Below, piece by piece: positions 44,537-55,210 of a DNA stretch of 64,000 nt (position 1 is its first letter; every line of letters begins with the position of its first letter). Source of the stretch: Erythroxylum novogranatense (taxonomy: Eukaryota; Streptophyta; Magnoliopsida; Malpighiales; Erythroxylaceae); the NCBI GenBank assembly GCA_029891385.1, contig CM057225.1:73193387-73257386 (forward strand), written 5' to 3'. The translations under genes and the position numbers were made by a program. A model generated the notes under the pieces. It worked only from the letters and a program-made list of their open reading frames with translations. It made no database searches and had not been told where the DNA came from.

Positions 44537-47500
44537 TGTTGGGCCGGCCCCGGATGTCTGAATTTCGAGGACCCCTCGTCGGCGCCAAATCAGGCGCCCA
44601 AATACCTTCTGACCCGATCCCAACATCCATACAAAGAACCATTCGATTCATATAACAATACATATACTCATACATATACACATTCTATACATGCATTCTA
44701 AACATCCATTCACCATTCCAATTGCATAATTCATCCGTCATTCTCATTCAAGAAATGCAATAAGTATCTCAAAATATAACACAATACAAAATGAAATTAA
44801 ATCCCAAAATACAAAAGTATGCTCCATGATGAAATCTTTGGTGGGCTAACCAAAATACTAATTTATCTGAGGCTCCTAACTAGCTTGAAGTTTCCGATGC
44901 CTTGCAAGGTCGACAATCATCTCGATCCGCACTTTTGAGGAGGGAGAGTAATGGGGTGAGTGCGAAAGCTCGATGGCATATCGTTTATAGCCATTGGCAA
45001 CGAGCCACACAATCAAGCAATATACATATATTCATAATTCCACATTCATCAAATAATTCACATTCAGATAAACATAGGTCATGCAATTTCTATTTTCAAC
45101 ATAACAATTCTTATGCAACAAGTCAATCATAGCAAACATGTATTATGCTCAACAAGTCCATCGTGTATGCACAATCAATTGGCTCGAGAGTTAAAGAACG
45201 ATCTGGATAACCCAAAGGTAAATCAGTAAACTATCCGAAGTCCGATTTCTCGAGGATCTCGTTGCCCTGGCAAGCGTGGGAGAGAAGGCTTTCTTGTCGG
45301 CGTGCACGTGACTCCATCCGTAACTCTCTTACCCAAACAATTCACATAGTCCATTCGATTCATGCTTAAAGCATTTCTCACATTTTCTCAATTCTCATTC
45401 TTGTCCATTGCCATAAAGGCCTATCAATCCATGCATAATTATAATCAAAAGCATATTCCATAATTCTCATGTAATTCAATACAAGTAATGTCATATAATG
45501 CAAGCAAGCACATCGAGCAATTTGCCCATACACACATAACCATAAACATATTACCCACCTAGTATCGCTGAGTATCGGACTCACTCTTTGTCCTTCCTCT
45601 TGCGATTGGGTCAAATCGACTTGGTTCCTATAATAAACCAAGTTTCCATACAATTAATATCCATAGCAAATATTCAATAAAGCTCGAAAAGCAAAAAGTA
45701 AAGCGTTAAAAGTCTCCATCCGACTCCCATCTACATTCCTGAACCCTTCAAAGCAATTTCTGAACTTCCCTTCTTCATACAACTCGTAGTCCTTTATTTC
45801 TAGATCACAACGAATCCAAAATCACCTCAATCAGACATCTACACCAAAAGATATCCCAAAAAATGTAAAAATCTCACTTTCGAAAACAGGGGGGCTCGCC
45901 GCGGCGAACGACCATGCTCGCTCCTGTTAGGCCCCTAATTTTTTTTATGATATTAGTCAACATGAATTGTGATAATTGTGGTATTTTGTCTTAGTTGGAT
46001 TAAATTGGGAATATTATGGATAATTATAGTTTAATTGTGGTTTAAATGAGGATTAGAGGATTATAGTGTGTAAGGGTTTTGAAGTTAACTAAGTTGTTTT
46101 GGGCCTTGGTTTATTAGGAAGGGCCCATGCCCTTAGGGTTTAAAGGAATTAGGAAAGAAAAGAAGAAAGGAAAGAAAAAAATAAAGAGAAGAGAGAGAGA
46201 GTTAAATGGCCGAAGCGGTGGAGAAGAAGAAAAGAGAAGAGAGATTTAGTGGTTTTTGAGCTTTTCGACCGTTTTGAAGTGATTTCTGGTAAGTTCGGCT
46301 TCCTTTAAACTTGCTTTGGTTAGATTTAAACTTAGAGTATGTGGAATCCGTGAGAATCGAAGGTTTTAGGGTTTAGGGTTGTAAACGATGAGATTTCTTG
46401 GATTAATGCATTGGTCTTTGATTTACGAGTTGATGTTGGGTTAGAAATGTAGCTTTAGGCGATCATAGTTTGTTTGCGTTGTATTTGAGTTTGGGAAGAA
46501 ATGGAAGTCGGAAAATGCGAGAATCTGGTTGGAGTCGCAGACTCAGACTTCATCGCCGTGGCGTGTTCTTGGAACACGCCACGGCGTCTTGAAGTTGGGT
46601 GTCACGCCACGTGCACCATGTGCCTTACGCTGGCGTCTGAAGAGGTGTGCGCCCTTGGCGCGTGCAGGTGATGAGCACTGTCATACAAGACACCTTAGGT
46701 GCACACCGCAATGAAGCTTTCGCCAGGGCGCCGTTCATGCCATGAAGGCGTCCTTGCTGCGGCGAGACCCTGTTTTTTCAAAATGAGATTTTGACATTTT
46801 GAGGATATCTTTTGGTGTAGATGTCCGATTGAGGTGATTTAGATTTGTTGTGATCTAGCAATTAAGGACTACGAGTTGTATGAGAAGGAAGTTCGGAAAT
46901 TGTTTGAAGAATTGAGAATTTAGATGGGAGTCGAATGAAGACTTTTAACGCTTTCCTTTTTACTTATCGAGCTTTCTTGAATATTTTCTATAGATATTAA
47001 TTGTATGGAAACTTGGTTTATTATAGGGAACCAAGCTGCTTTGACTCACTCGCAAGAGGAAGGACAACAGTGAGTCTGATACTCAAGCGATACTATGTGG
47101 GTAATATGTTTATGGTTATTGTGTGTATGGGCAATTGCATGATGTGTGCTTGTTTGCAATATGTGAGATTATTGTGTTGAATAATATGAGACTATTGCCT
47201 AAATGTGAACTTCGCATTATGGTTACAAATATGCATGGATTGATAGGCCTTTATGGCAATGGTGGAATGAGATTTGAGAAATGTGAAACATGCTTTAGCA
47301 TGGATTGAATGGACTATGTGCTTTATTTGGGTAAGAGAGTTACGGATGGAGTCACGTGCGTTGACGATAAAAGCCTTCTCCCGCCGTTCATTGTGGCAAC
47401 GAGATCCTTGAGAAATCGGACTCGGATGGATTACGGATTGACCTTTGGGTTATCCGGATGGATTCTGGAACTCTCAAGTCAATTGATTGTGCATACGATG

Positions 47501-48969
47501 AATTTGTTGAGCATAACACATGATGAATTTGACAGCTATGTTGCATAATGAGTGATATGTTGAGGAATAGTGAATGCATGACTTATGTTATATGAATATA
47601 AATTGAATTGATGAATCGTGATTTGCTAATAATCTATGACTATAAATATGTATATTGCTTGATTGTGTGGCTCGTTGCCAATGGCTATAAGCGTATATGC
47701 CACCGAGCTTATGACTACCCATTACTCTCCCTCCTCGAGTGCAGTTAGCCGATTGTTGACCTTCGGGCATCGAAACTTCGAGCTAGCTAGGAACTTGTAT
47801 AAGTTAGTCATTTGGTTGGCCCTTGAGCATGTCGACATGGAGCATACTTTATATTTTGAGATTTCAATTTATTTTGTATTCTGTTGCATTTGAGAATCTT
47901 TGTTGAATTGCTTCTAATGAGAATGACATATGTTTCTGAATATTAAGATGATGAATGGATATGAAAATGCATGTTGAGAATGCATGCGATGGTATGTATG
48001 AGTATATGTTTATGTATTGTTATCCGAACCGACATCTTGATTCCTTGTATGGATGTTGGGATCGGTCCGATGGTATATGGGCGCCCGACGTCGACGACTG
48101 AGGGCCCGCCCTCGGGGATTCGGACGTCTGGGGCCGGCCCAACAATCGCGACGTGCTCATCACCCGACGCGCTTGCGGCGTACACCCCCGTCTTGCCCAT
48201 GGCGTATCGCGTCTCTTCGTGCCGCTGCGGCGTGCTTACATGGTGCTGTGGCGTGTCACCAATTCATCGCGCGCCATGGCGTGCTCTTCTGACGTCATGA
48301 CGTGCGGGTCGGAGCTTCGACTCCGAACCCCTGATTTCTGCATTTTCCGACTTCCATTTCTTCCCAAACTCAAATGCAACACACATAAGCCTTAGATCAA
48401 GACTCAAGCTACATTTCTAACCCATTAACAACTCAAAATCAAGCAAAAATGCATCAACCCAAGGATCTACCCATCTTTTCACCCAAAAACCCTAACTCGT
48501 CGATTATGCTACATATCCAACATATCTAGGTTTAAATCTAACCATAACAAGTTTGATCGAACTTAAACTTACTAGGAAACGTCTTTAATCTACCGGAAAT
48601 TACTAAAATCGCAAAACTCTTTCTTTTTCTCCTCTTCCTTCACCGACGGCACTTTTCTTTCTTTCCTTCTATTTTCCTTCTTTTCTTTCTTTCTCTTATT
48701 TCTTCTCAACCCTAACCTAAAGAAAATACAAAGTCCAACTTACCCCTCCTTACAAGCCTCAACCCATTCCAACCTAAGAAATTTTCTTAAAATGCCCTCA
48801 TAAACTTTTACCCTTTTTAATCCTCATTAAACCACAATTAAACCATATAAAATGCAAATACACCTCAATTATCCACTAATGTTCTCAATTTAATCAAACT
48901 AAGGCATAATCACTCAATTATCACAATTTATGCTTAATGACATCATAAAAAAAAATTCGGGGTCTAACA
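44537..48969 (-). mobile_element. Solo-LTR-like element S1, split by inverted copy S2
   Basis: S1 starts TGTTGGGCCGGCCCC (44537) and ends GGGGTCTAACA (48969), flanked by a perfect AGCCT duplication (44532-44536 and 48970-48974). Without S2 it is 2213 bp and has no gag or pol. TG..CA ends, 5-bp duplication and absence of coding fit a solo LTR of a large-LTR element. It disrupts the antisense ORF of the Tat element. Confidence 0.85.
45925..48144 (+). mobile_element. Solo-LTR-like element S2, inverted inside S1
   Basis: S2 starts TGTTAGGCCCCTAATTTTT and ends GGGGCCGGCCCAACA, 2220 bp, in opposite orientation to S1. Matching blocks include ATATCTTTTGGTGTAGATGT (46805) against its reverse complement near 45860. 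The two form arms of an imperfect palindrome. The flanking pentamers GCTCC and ATCGC do not match, so no target duplication is seen for S2. Confidence 0.85.
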
Positions 48970-49813
48970 AGCCTCCTTCGAAGCTCGACCGTGGAGGTAC
49001 CCTCTAAACGAGCAATGGAATGACGTGTTGACCATATCTCTTAGTAGAGAGGAGTGGGAGGTGGTCGGTCGTATAAAAGAGCTCGGCATATACGACTTTA
49101 CTCGGCTCATGCAGGGGTACTTCGGGGGGGTCTCGGCCAATTCATTTCTCATTGACCCCCTCCTCGAATTAACGGGTTAGGAGAGGAGACCGCCCCGTCC
49201 GGTTGACTCCTCGTGATTGAGCTAATTGTTGTATTTTTGAGCCTTGGTTTCATTTTCTAACTTAATTTATCGTTGTGCAGCCATGGTGAAGATGAGAGAT
49301 GCTCCTTGAATCTCCAATCGAAAGGAGCAGTCAGAAAGAAGGGATGGAGACGAGGGTTGTGATGACGCCGTTTTGTCTATGGGGTTGGGCTCGTCCGTAG
49401 TGTCGACGGATGTTCCACCTGTCGGGGGCCGACCTTCTGATTCGGGGTCATTGCCAGCAGCTTGCGATCGGCCGGGCGAATAGTCTGGCAGAGGAGGAGG
49501 ATTAGGATGCGGGTCCTCCTCTTAAGAGGAAGAGATTGGTTCGTCTGGGGGATCTACCGTCCGGCCCGTAAGTCAGTGGGGCCGGGAAAGGGAAGAAGGG
49601 CAAGGGAAGGCAAGTCCGCAAATCTGGCGATGGGAGTCCGCCTTGTTGGCCAAGAATGCCACGATCGGGGACCTCAAGTATCCGTTACATTGCCGAGAGG
49701 ATTACTCCGCCTGTGGACGAGAAAATCATGGAGAAGAGGAGTAACACGGAGCTAGGGTCTCACTCGTTGGTCTCGGTGTCTTGGAGTCGGCGGCGGCCTT
49801 GTGATCTTCGGCG

Positions 49814-50599
49814 TTGCTTGAGACTCTGGACCGAAAGTCCAGGACCTCCATGATCGTGAAGGCTTTGAAGGCGAGCTTTGGAGGTGAAGGAGGAGAGACC
49901 TCCTCCAGGGCTCAAACGCATCCTTGGAGGAAAAGAAATCCCGGAGAGGAGGTGGGCACTTTATTGGCTCGACTGGCCAAGGGAGAGGAGGAGAAGGACG
50001 AATGGAGGAAGATTGTGAGGGCGGAGCGGGAGCTTAACAAGAAACTCTGCCAAGATTGCCGCTACGCAGTGGAGGGTAGGGACAGAGCCGAGGAGACCTT
50101 GCGGGAGGTGCGGCGTTCTGTGAGGATGCAACGGGTCGAGGCGATTAAGCGATGGAAACGGCGGTTTCTGTACGAGGAGAGTTTAGAGCTTGCCTGCGAC
50201 ATAACCCTCTCGGTTATGAGGAGGGGCCACGAACTCTACACTCCTGGGGGGTCGGTGTGCCCTTCATTCGAGGAGTATGTCGAGCCGCGTCTTCCTGCAG
50301 CTCTTGGGCTTTCTTTAGAGGAAATCAGGGAGAAGGCCGAAGGAGAACGGGACGCCATTCCGGACGAAGAGCTGGATCTCAGCTCCGATGAAGAGCTTCC
50401 CTACGAAGATATTCCTCCGGTCGCTCCCCCGGGTCCTGCTCCTATTCCCGTTGTGTCGCTCTCCGAAGGGGAAGAGCTTCCTTGCAAGGATATTCCTTCG
50501 GTTGCTCCCCCGGGTCCTGCTCCTACTCCCATTGTGCCGCTCCCTTCTGAGGCTTCTCCTGCTCCTTTAGCTACTTGTTGCTCCCTTCTCCCATTCTAG
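49814..50599 (+). CDS. Open C-terminal part of the Tat antisense ORF
   Basis: The frame is open for 261 codons. It has a likely long helix rich in Glu, Lys and Arg (LARLAKGEEEKDEWRKIVRA, then ERELNKKLCQDCRYAVEGRD, REVRRSVRMQRVEAIKRWKR), a conserved-looking LSVMRRGHELYTPGG block, an acidic stretch (DEELDLSSDEELPYEDIPP) and a tandem duplication of the VAPPGPAP unit. It resembles the coiled-coil tail typical of such ORFs. The true start is upstream in another frame or exon. It is not assigned to a host family. Confidence 0.55.
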   Translation: MLETLDRKSRTSMIVKALKASFGGEGGETSSRAQTHPWRKRNPGEEVGTLLARLAKGEEEKDEWRKIVRAERELNKKLCQDCRYAVEGRDRAEETLREVRRSVRMQRVEAIKRWKRRFLYEESLELACDITLSVMRRGHELYTPGGSVCPSFEEYVEPRLPAALGLSLEEIREKAEGERDAIPDEELDLSSDEELPYEDIPPVAPPGPAPIPVVSLSEGEELPCKDIPSVAPPGPAPTPIVPLPSEASPAPLATCCSLLPF

Positions 50600-50754
50600 A
50601 GCTCACTGGTGGGCTTGTGGCGTGGTAAATTTAATATGAATGAAAATCTCTAGCTGTGTTTCATTTTCTCGAAGTCATTTTTTCGAAGTCAATTTTCGTG
50701 TTTATGTTCTTTGTTTCGGACGTATAGTAGGGTTAGGTGTTACTCGTGGTCGAC

Positions 50755-51385
50755 CGAGCCGAGGTCCCAAGGATCTTGTCTTGGTGACCGATCGACCGTA
50801 GTCGATCTATGGAGATACCGAGTGAGGTCCCAAGGATCTTGCCTTGGCGACCGATCGACCGTAGTTGATCTGTGGAGATACCGAGCGAGGTCCCAAGGAT
50901 CTTGTCTTGGCGACCGATCGATCGTAGTCGATCTCTGAAGATACCGAGCGAGGTCCCAAGGATCTTATCTTGGCGACCGATCGACCGTAGTCGATCTGTG
51001 GAGATACCGAGCGAGGTCCCAAGGATCTTGTCTTGACGACTGATCGATCGTAGTCTATCTCTGGAGATACCGAGAGAGGTCCCAAGGATCTTGTCTTGGC
51101 GACCGATCGACCGTAGTCGATCTGTGGAGATACCGAGCGAGGTCCCAAGGATCTTGTCTTGGCGACCGATCGACCGTAATCCATCTATGTAGATACCGAG
51201 CGACGTCTCAAGGATCTTGTCTTGGCGACCGATCGACCGTAGTCCATCTATGGAGATATCAAGCGAGGTCCCAAGGATCTTGTCTTGGCGACCGATCGAC
51301 CGTAGTCGATCTATGGAGATACCGGGCGAGGTCCCAAGGATCTTGTCTTGGCGACCGATTGACCGTAGTCGATCTATGGAATCCG
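50755..51385. repeat. 63-bp tandem array, about 10 copies
   Basis: Units start GAGGTCCCAAGGATCTTGTC at 50761, 50824, 50887, 50950, 51013, 51076, 51139, 51202, 51265 and 51328, an exact 63-base period. Each contains GGCGACCGATCGACCGTAGT. Because 63 is 21 codons, both strands stay open. It lies between the end of pol and the antisense ORF. Tandem arrays at this place are known in Tat-lineage elements and can seed satellites. Confidence 0.96.
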
Positions 51386-51569
51386 AAGCGATGATTGATC
51401 GATTTTTACTCTTTGCCACAATGGAATTTTTTATCACCAAGAAACCTGAAAACCCCTTTATTGATGATAACGAGGGCGTGGGCCGTTAAAAAACCTGTCT
51501 GGCTGGGACAGGAAAAAGGTACCCACAAGTGTTGTACAAAAACATTGTTGAACTAACATTAATCAAAAT

Positions 51570-52660
51570 AAGACTTATCTATTGGTAGAACGCCTTTAGG
51601 TTTCGGGAGTTCCACGGCCTTGGTAGAATTTTCCCTTTCGCATCACGTAGGATGTAAGAATCGTGCCCGACCTGCTTAATCACTCGATAAGGTCCTTCCT
51701 ACGTTTGTCTGAGCTTTCCAGGATGCTTCCCAGCCGCCTCGGCCTTTCGTAGGACGTAACCACCTACTACATCGCTCGGCTTGACCCTTCTGTTGTAGAA
51801 TTTGGTCGCCTTTTGCCTGATGGCTTCCGAACGAGCGGCTGCCCTTTCTCTATCCTCACCGAGGAGAACGAGTTCCGCTTTGTGGGCTTCATCATTCCGC
51901 TCTTCTTTATAGCCCGACAGCCTTTGATTATGCAATGTCACCTCTACTGGGACTAGGGCTTCTGCTCCGAAGCTCATCCTGAACGGTGTTTCCCCTGTGG
52001 TTCCGTTCGGTGTGGTTCTGTATGCCCACAACACTTCGTCTAGTTTTTCCACCCAGGTCTTTCAGCCATCTAAGCGCTTCTTGAGGGCACTCATTATCTT
52101 TTTGTTGGCGTTCTCCGCAAGTCCATTGCTTTGGGGATGAGCTATCGAAGTCAACTGTAGTTTGATTTTTAGTCGGTCGCAGAAGTCTCTGAATTTGTCG
52201 TTATCGAATTGCCGACCGTTTTCTGTAACCAACACCATAGGCATCCCGAAGCGACATAGTATATTTTTCTTTACGAAACTTTCTACTTTCCCCTCGGTGA
52301 TTGTAGCGACCGACTCCGCTTCTACCCACTTAGTGAAGTATTCCATTTCCACTATCAGGAATTTTTTTTGTCCAGGACCGAGAGGGAAGGACCCCAGTAT
52401 ATCCATTCCTCATTGAGCGAAAGGAATAGGGTGACTCACGATTTGCATCCTCTCGGTCGGCTGATGAGATAGGCTGCTATTTCTCTGGCAGGCCTCACAT
52501 CGGTCGACCTTCTCTTGGCAGTCTTTTCTCATTGTCGGCCAGTAGTACCCTGTTTGATCAGTCTGTGAGCCAACATTCTGCCACCTACATGATTTCCGCA
52601 CATCCCTTCGTGGACCTCGGCCATTGCCTGCTTGGCTTCTTCTTTGTTCAAGCATCGAAG
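51570..52660 (-). pseudogene. Tat integrase
   Basis: The finger ends CEACQRNSSLSHQPTERM. The core has MDILGSFPLGPGQKKFLIVE, VLVTENGRQFDNDKFRDFC (TEN where TDN is usual), and SIAHPQSNGLAENANKKIMS. The C-terminal part (52052-51699) has VLWAYRTTPNGTTGETPFRM and GYVLRKAEAAGKHPGKL, and pol ends near 51575. Frame breaks occur at 52550, 52060 and 51700. Confidence 0.88.
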
Positions 52661-53416
52661 TAGCGGCCAGTCGTAGGACCGCTTATATAGAGTACCATTA
52701 ATGACTGTATACTCGGCTGCCTTTATTCTTAGTTTCTTGGCCTCCGTCGTCTTTCCGGTTGTTTTCCTTCTAAAAGGTATGCGTGTCGGTTCCGTCAACC
52801 CGAATCGACCGGTACTTATATTGTGAACTTCCTCGGCTTTTTGAATGCTAGGCCGGCCCAGTCGTTCGATTAGAACATTGTTTATTGCATCACGGTCGGA
52901 AGCCATTTTCGAGAGCGCATCCGCTTTAGCGTTTTGAGCTCGTTCTATTCTGCTGATCGAGTACTGTTCGAAATTGCTCAACTCACCTTTACCGGCTCCG
53001 GTACTGATCATGTTGTTCCCTTTGGCCTCATACTGCCCGATGACTTGGCCGACCACTACTTGGCTATCACTATACACCTTCAGATGCTTTATTTCCATCT
53101 CCCTAGCCAGTTGGAGGCCGGCTATTAGGGCCTCGTATTCTGCTTCGTTATTGGAGGCCTTAAACTCGAGCCGAAGGGCATATTCCATATTTGTTTTATG
53201 GTGCGGGCTGATCAGCACTACTCCTGCTCCACATCCCTCGGCATTGGACGACCCGTCAACAAACAAGTTCCAGGCATGGAGCTGCTCATCCTTCGAGCTT
53301 GGTTGGCTCATCTCTGCGATGAAATCTGCCAACACCTGCGCTTTGATGGTCGTGCGGGGTTTGTATTGTATGTCGAACTCCCCCAGCTCTACCGCCCACT
53401 TTATTAGTCGACCCAA
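52600..53416 (-). pseudogene. Tat second RNase H domain
   Basis: After the linker KPRTTIKAQVLADFIAEM comes WNLFVDGSSNAEGCGAGVVL, NNEAEYEALIAGLQLAREME and VYSDSQVVVGQVIGQYEAKG, with the D-E-D catalytic set of a second, plant-type RNase H. This extra domain is a mark of the Tat lineage. Confidence 0.9.
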
Positions 53417-53428
53417 AGTTTCGGGCTT

Positions 53429-54450
53429 TTAAAGGCGTTGCCTGAGGGGTTGGTCGGTCCATACCTCAATGGTATGACTTTGGAAGTAAGGCCTTAGCTT
53501 CCTGGCTGCCATTATCAAGGAGAGGGCTAGTTTTTCTATGGGCGTATATCGCGTTTCTGGTCTGGTCAATACTTTGCTGACGTAGTAAATAGGGTGTCGT
53601 TTGCTTCCCTCCGATCGAATAAGTACCACACTGATAGACCCCTCCGTAACCGCCAAGTATAAGATCAGGTTCTCCCCCTCTACCGGGCTTTGCAGGATAG
53701 GCGGGCTGGACAAGTATTGCTTTAAGTGTTGAAAAGCTTTCTCGCATTCGTCCGGCCATTGGAATTGAGTTACGTTTGCCTTCCTCAAGATTTTGAAAAA
53801 TGGGAGGCACTTGTCTCCTAATCTGGAGATGAATCTGCTTAGAGTGACTATCCGACCGGTCAACACCTGCACTTCTTTTAAGCATTTGGGTGAGGGAATT
53901 TGGATGATGGTTTCGATCTTCTTTGGATTAGCCTCAATCCCACGTTGAGTGATCATAAACCCTAGGAATTTTTCAGATGCCACCCAGAAAACACATTTTT
54001 CCGGGTTCAGCTTCATCTGAAATTTATTCAGGGTTTGGAAAACCTCCTTGAGATCTTCCACATGCTCCGTGGCCGTCTTACTTTTGACCACCATATCATC
54101 CACATACGCTTCCACCGACCGGCCGATCTGTTTCTTAAAGACTTCCATGACGAGTCGTTGATAGGTCGCCCCCGCGTTCTTCAAGCCAAAAGGCATTACT
54201 TGATAGCAATATGTGCCTTGATCGGTTATGAAGCGGTCTTTCTTCGCCTTCGGACTCATTTGAATATGGTGATAGCAGAAAGCGTCCAGAAGTCGAGAAG
54301 TTCATGCCCGAGGTAGAGTCTACCAGCTGGTCGATCTTGGGCAATGGGAAACTGTCCTTTGGACATGCTTTGTTCAAATCAGTGAAATCTATACACATTC
54401 TCCACTTCTCGTTCTTCTTTTCACTAAAACCACATTGGCGAGCCACTCAG
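53429..54450 (-). pseudogene. Tat reverse transcriptase with first RNase H
   Basis: The start WRMCIDFTDLNKACPKDSFP (about 54400) is followed by a frameshift near 54290. The main open frame (54259-53429) has QGTYCYQVMPFGLKNAGATY, AYVDDMVVKSKT with the catalytic YVDD, and NPEKCVFWVASEKFLGFMIT, then the RNase H part with ILYLAVTEGSISVVLI and HPIYYVSKVLTRPETRYTPI. Confidence 0.9.
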
Positions 54451-54699
54451 GGTACTTGACTTCTCGGATGAACCCGGCCTCGAGTAACTTCTCTACTTCT
54501 TTCTCGATCACCTCCATCGCTCCTTCTTGTGCCATCGCTTCTTACGTCTCGATCGGCCAGAAGTCGTGCGAATTAGAGGGAGTGCGACGAATCGATCGAG
54601 AAATTCGGACATGTCGCTCGGCACCCAGTGAAGACCGATCTATTTTTCACCGACGATCTGTGATTTCTTTAATTAGGTCGTCTTTGCAATCGGAGCCTA

Positions 54700-55210
54700 G
54701 GTTTGTGTATTTAGAAGGGTCGGACCGTCGGTCCGACCCATCGTGTTTCTTCCACTGGGTTCATCCTATCCATGTCCTCGTCGGCTCTCACATCAAGGGA
54801 GCTCGTCAGGACCACCGCCCCGTCTAATGTCTTCGTTTCTGCTAAATAACATTCCCTAGCAATTCTCTGTTGGCCCCTGACAACACCGACTCCGTGGGGT
54901 GTCGGGAACTTCATAACTTGGTAGTAGGTGGAGACGACCGATCTGAGGGCATTTTGAGTAGCCCGCCGATTATTGCATTGTACGCCTCTTGAAACTTTAC
55001 GACCAGGAACTCGACGTCCCTTTCTATTTGACACGGCTTTTGTCCGAACTTCACTTTCAAGTGCACCCGGGCGGACGGATAGGTCAAGCTCGATTCGTCT
55101 TTGATGGGACCGTCATAGGTAGTAGTCGGTCTTGGTACCTTCATCCGCTTGAAGGCCTCGTAGTACAACAAGTCATTGAGCTGCCGTATCAATCATCATC
55201 CGCTTCACCT
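54700..55210 (-). pseudogene. Tat protease
   Basis: The active-site region reads GYEVKRMMIDTAAQ, where DTGS would be expected, and shifts frame into LNDLLYYEAFKRM, then ARVHLKVKFGQKPCQIERDV and AYNAIIGG. The loss of the DTG triad and the frameshift inactivate it. Confidence 0.78.

Larger units (their letters stand above)
43795..50600 (+). pseudogene. Antisense ORF region of the Tat element (split by nested LTRs)
   Basis: On the strand opposite gag-pol, a TATA-like ctataaatg (43802-43810) precedes a pyrimidine-rich leader and an ATG at 44008. Coding-like blocks are GLALLCHQFGYPLSLDILRH and FLKWVEPIIGVGF (about 44340-44450), then after the nested LTRs RPWRYPLNEQWNDVLTISLS, EEWEVVGRIKELGIYDFTRL (48985-49180), an intron-like GT...GTGCAG (about 49213-49280), and a 261-residue open frame to 50599 with a charged helical region and a proline-rich duplicated tail (EELPYEDIPPVAPPGPAP and its repeat). 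Stops occur in the first part. Antisense ORFs in the 3' region are known from Tat-type elements such as Grande; the function is unknown. Confidence 0.65.

Noticed and set aside
47943..48395. Overlapping ORFs of 80-109 codons on both strands
   Set aside because: They fall at the GC-rich junction of the inverted S1/S2 copies and have no conserved features.
50755..51385. CRISPR-like array
   Set aside because: The units are directly adjacent with no unique spacers, and the context is a plant retrotransposon.
50733..51440. 235-codon repetitive ORF on the - strand and 125-codon ORF in another frame
   Set aside because: Both are translations of the 63-bp tandem array; the open frame follows from the period being a multiple of three.
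52974..53432. 152-codon + strand ORF
   Set aside because: It is the shadow of the Tat second RNase H coded on the - strand.
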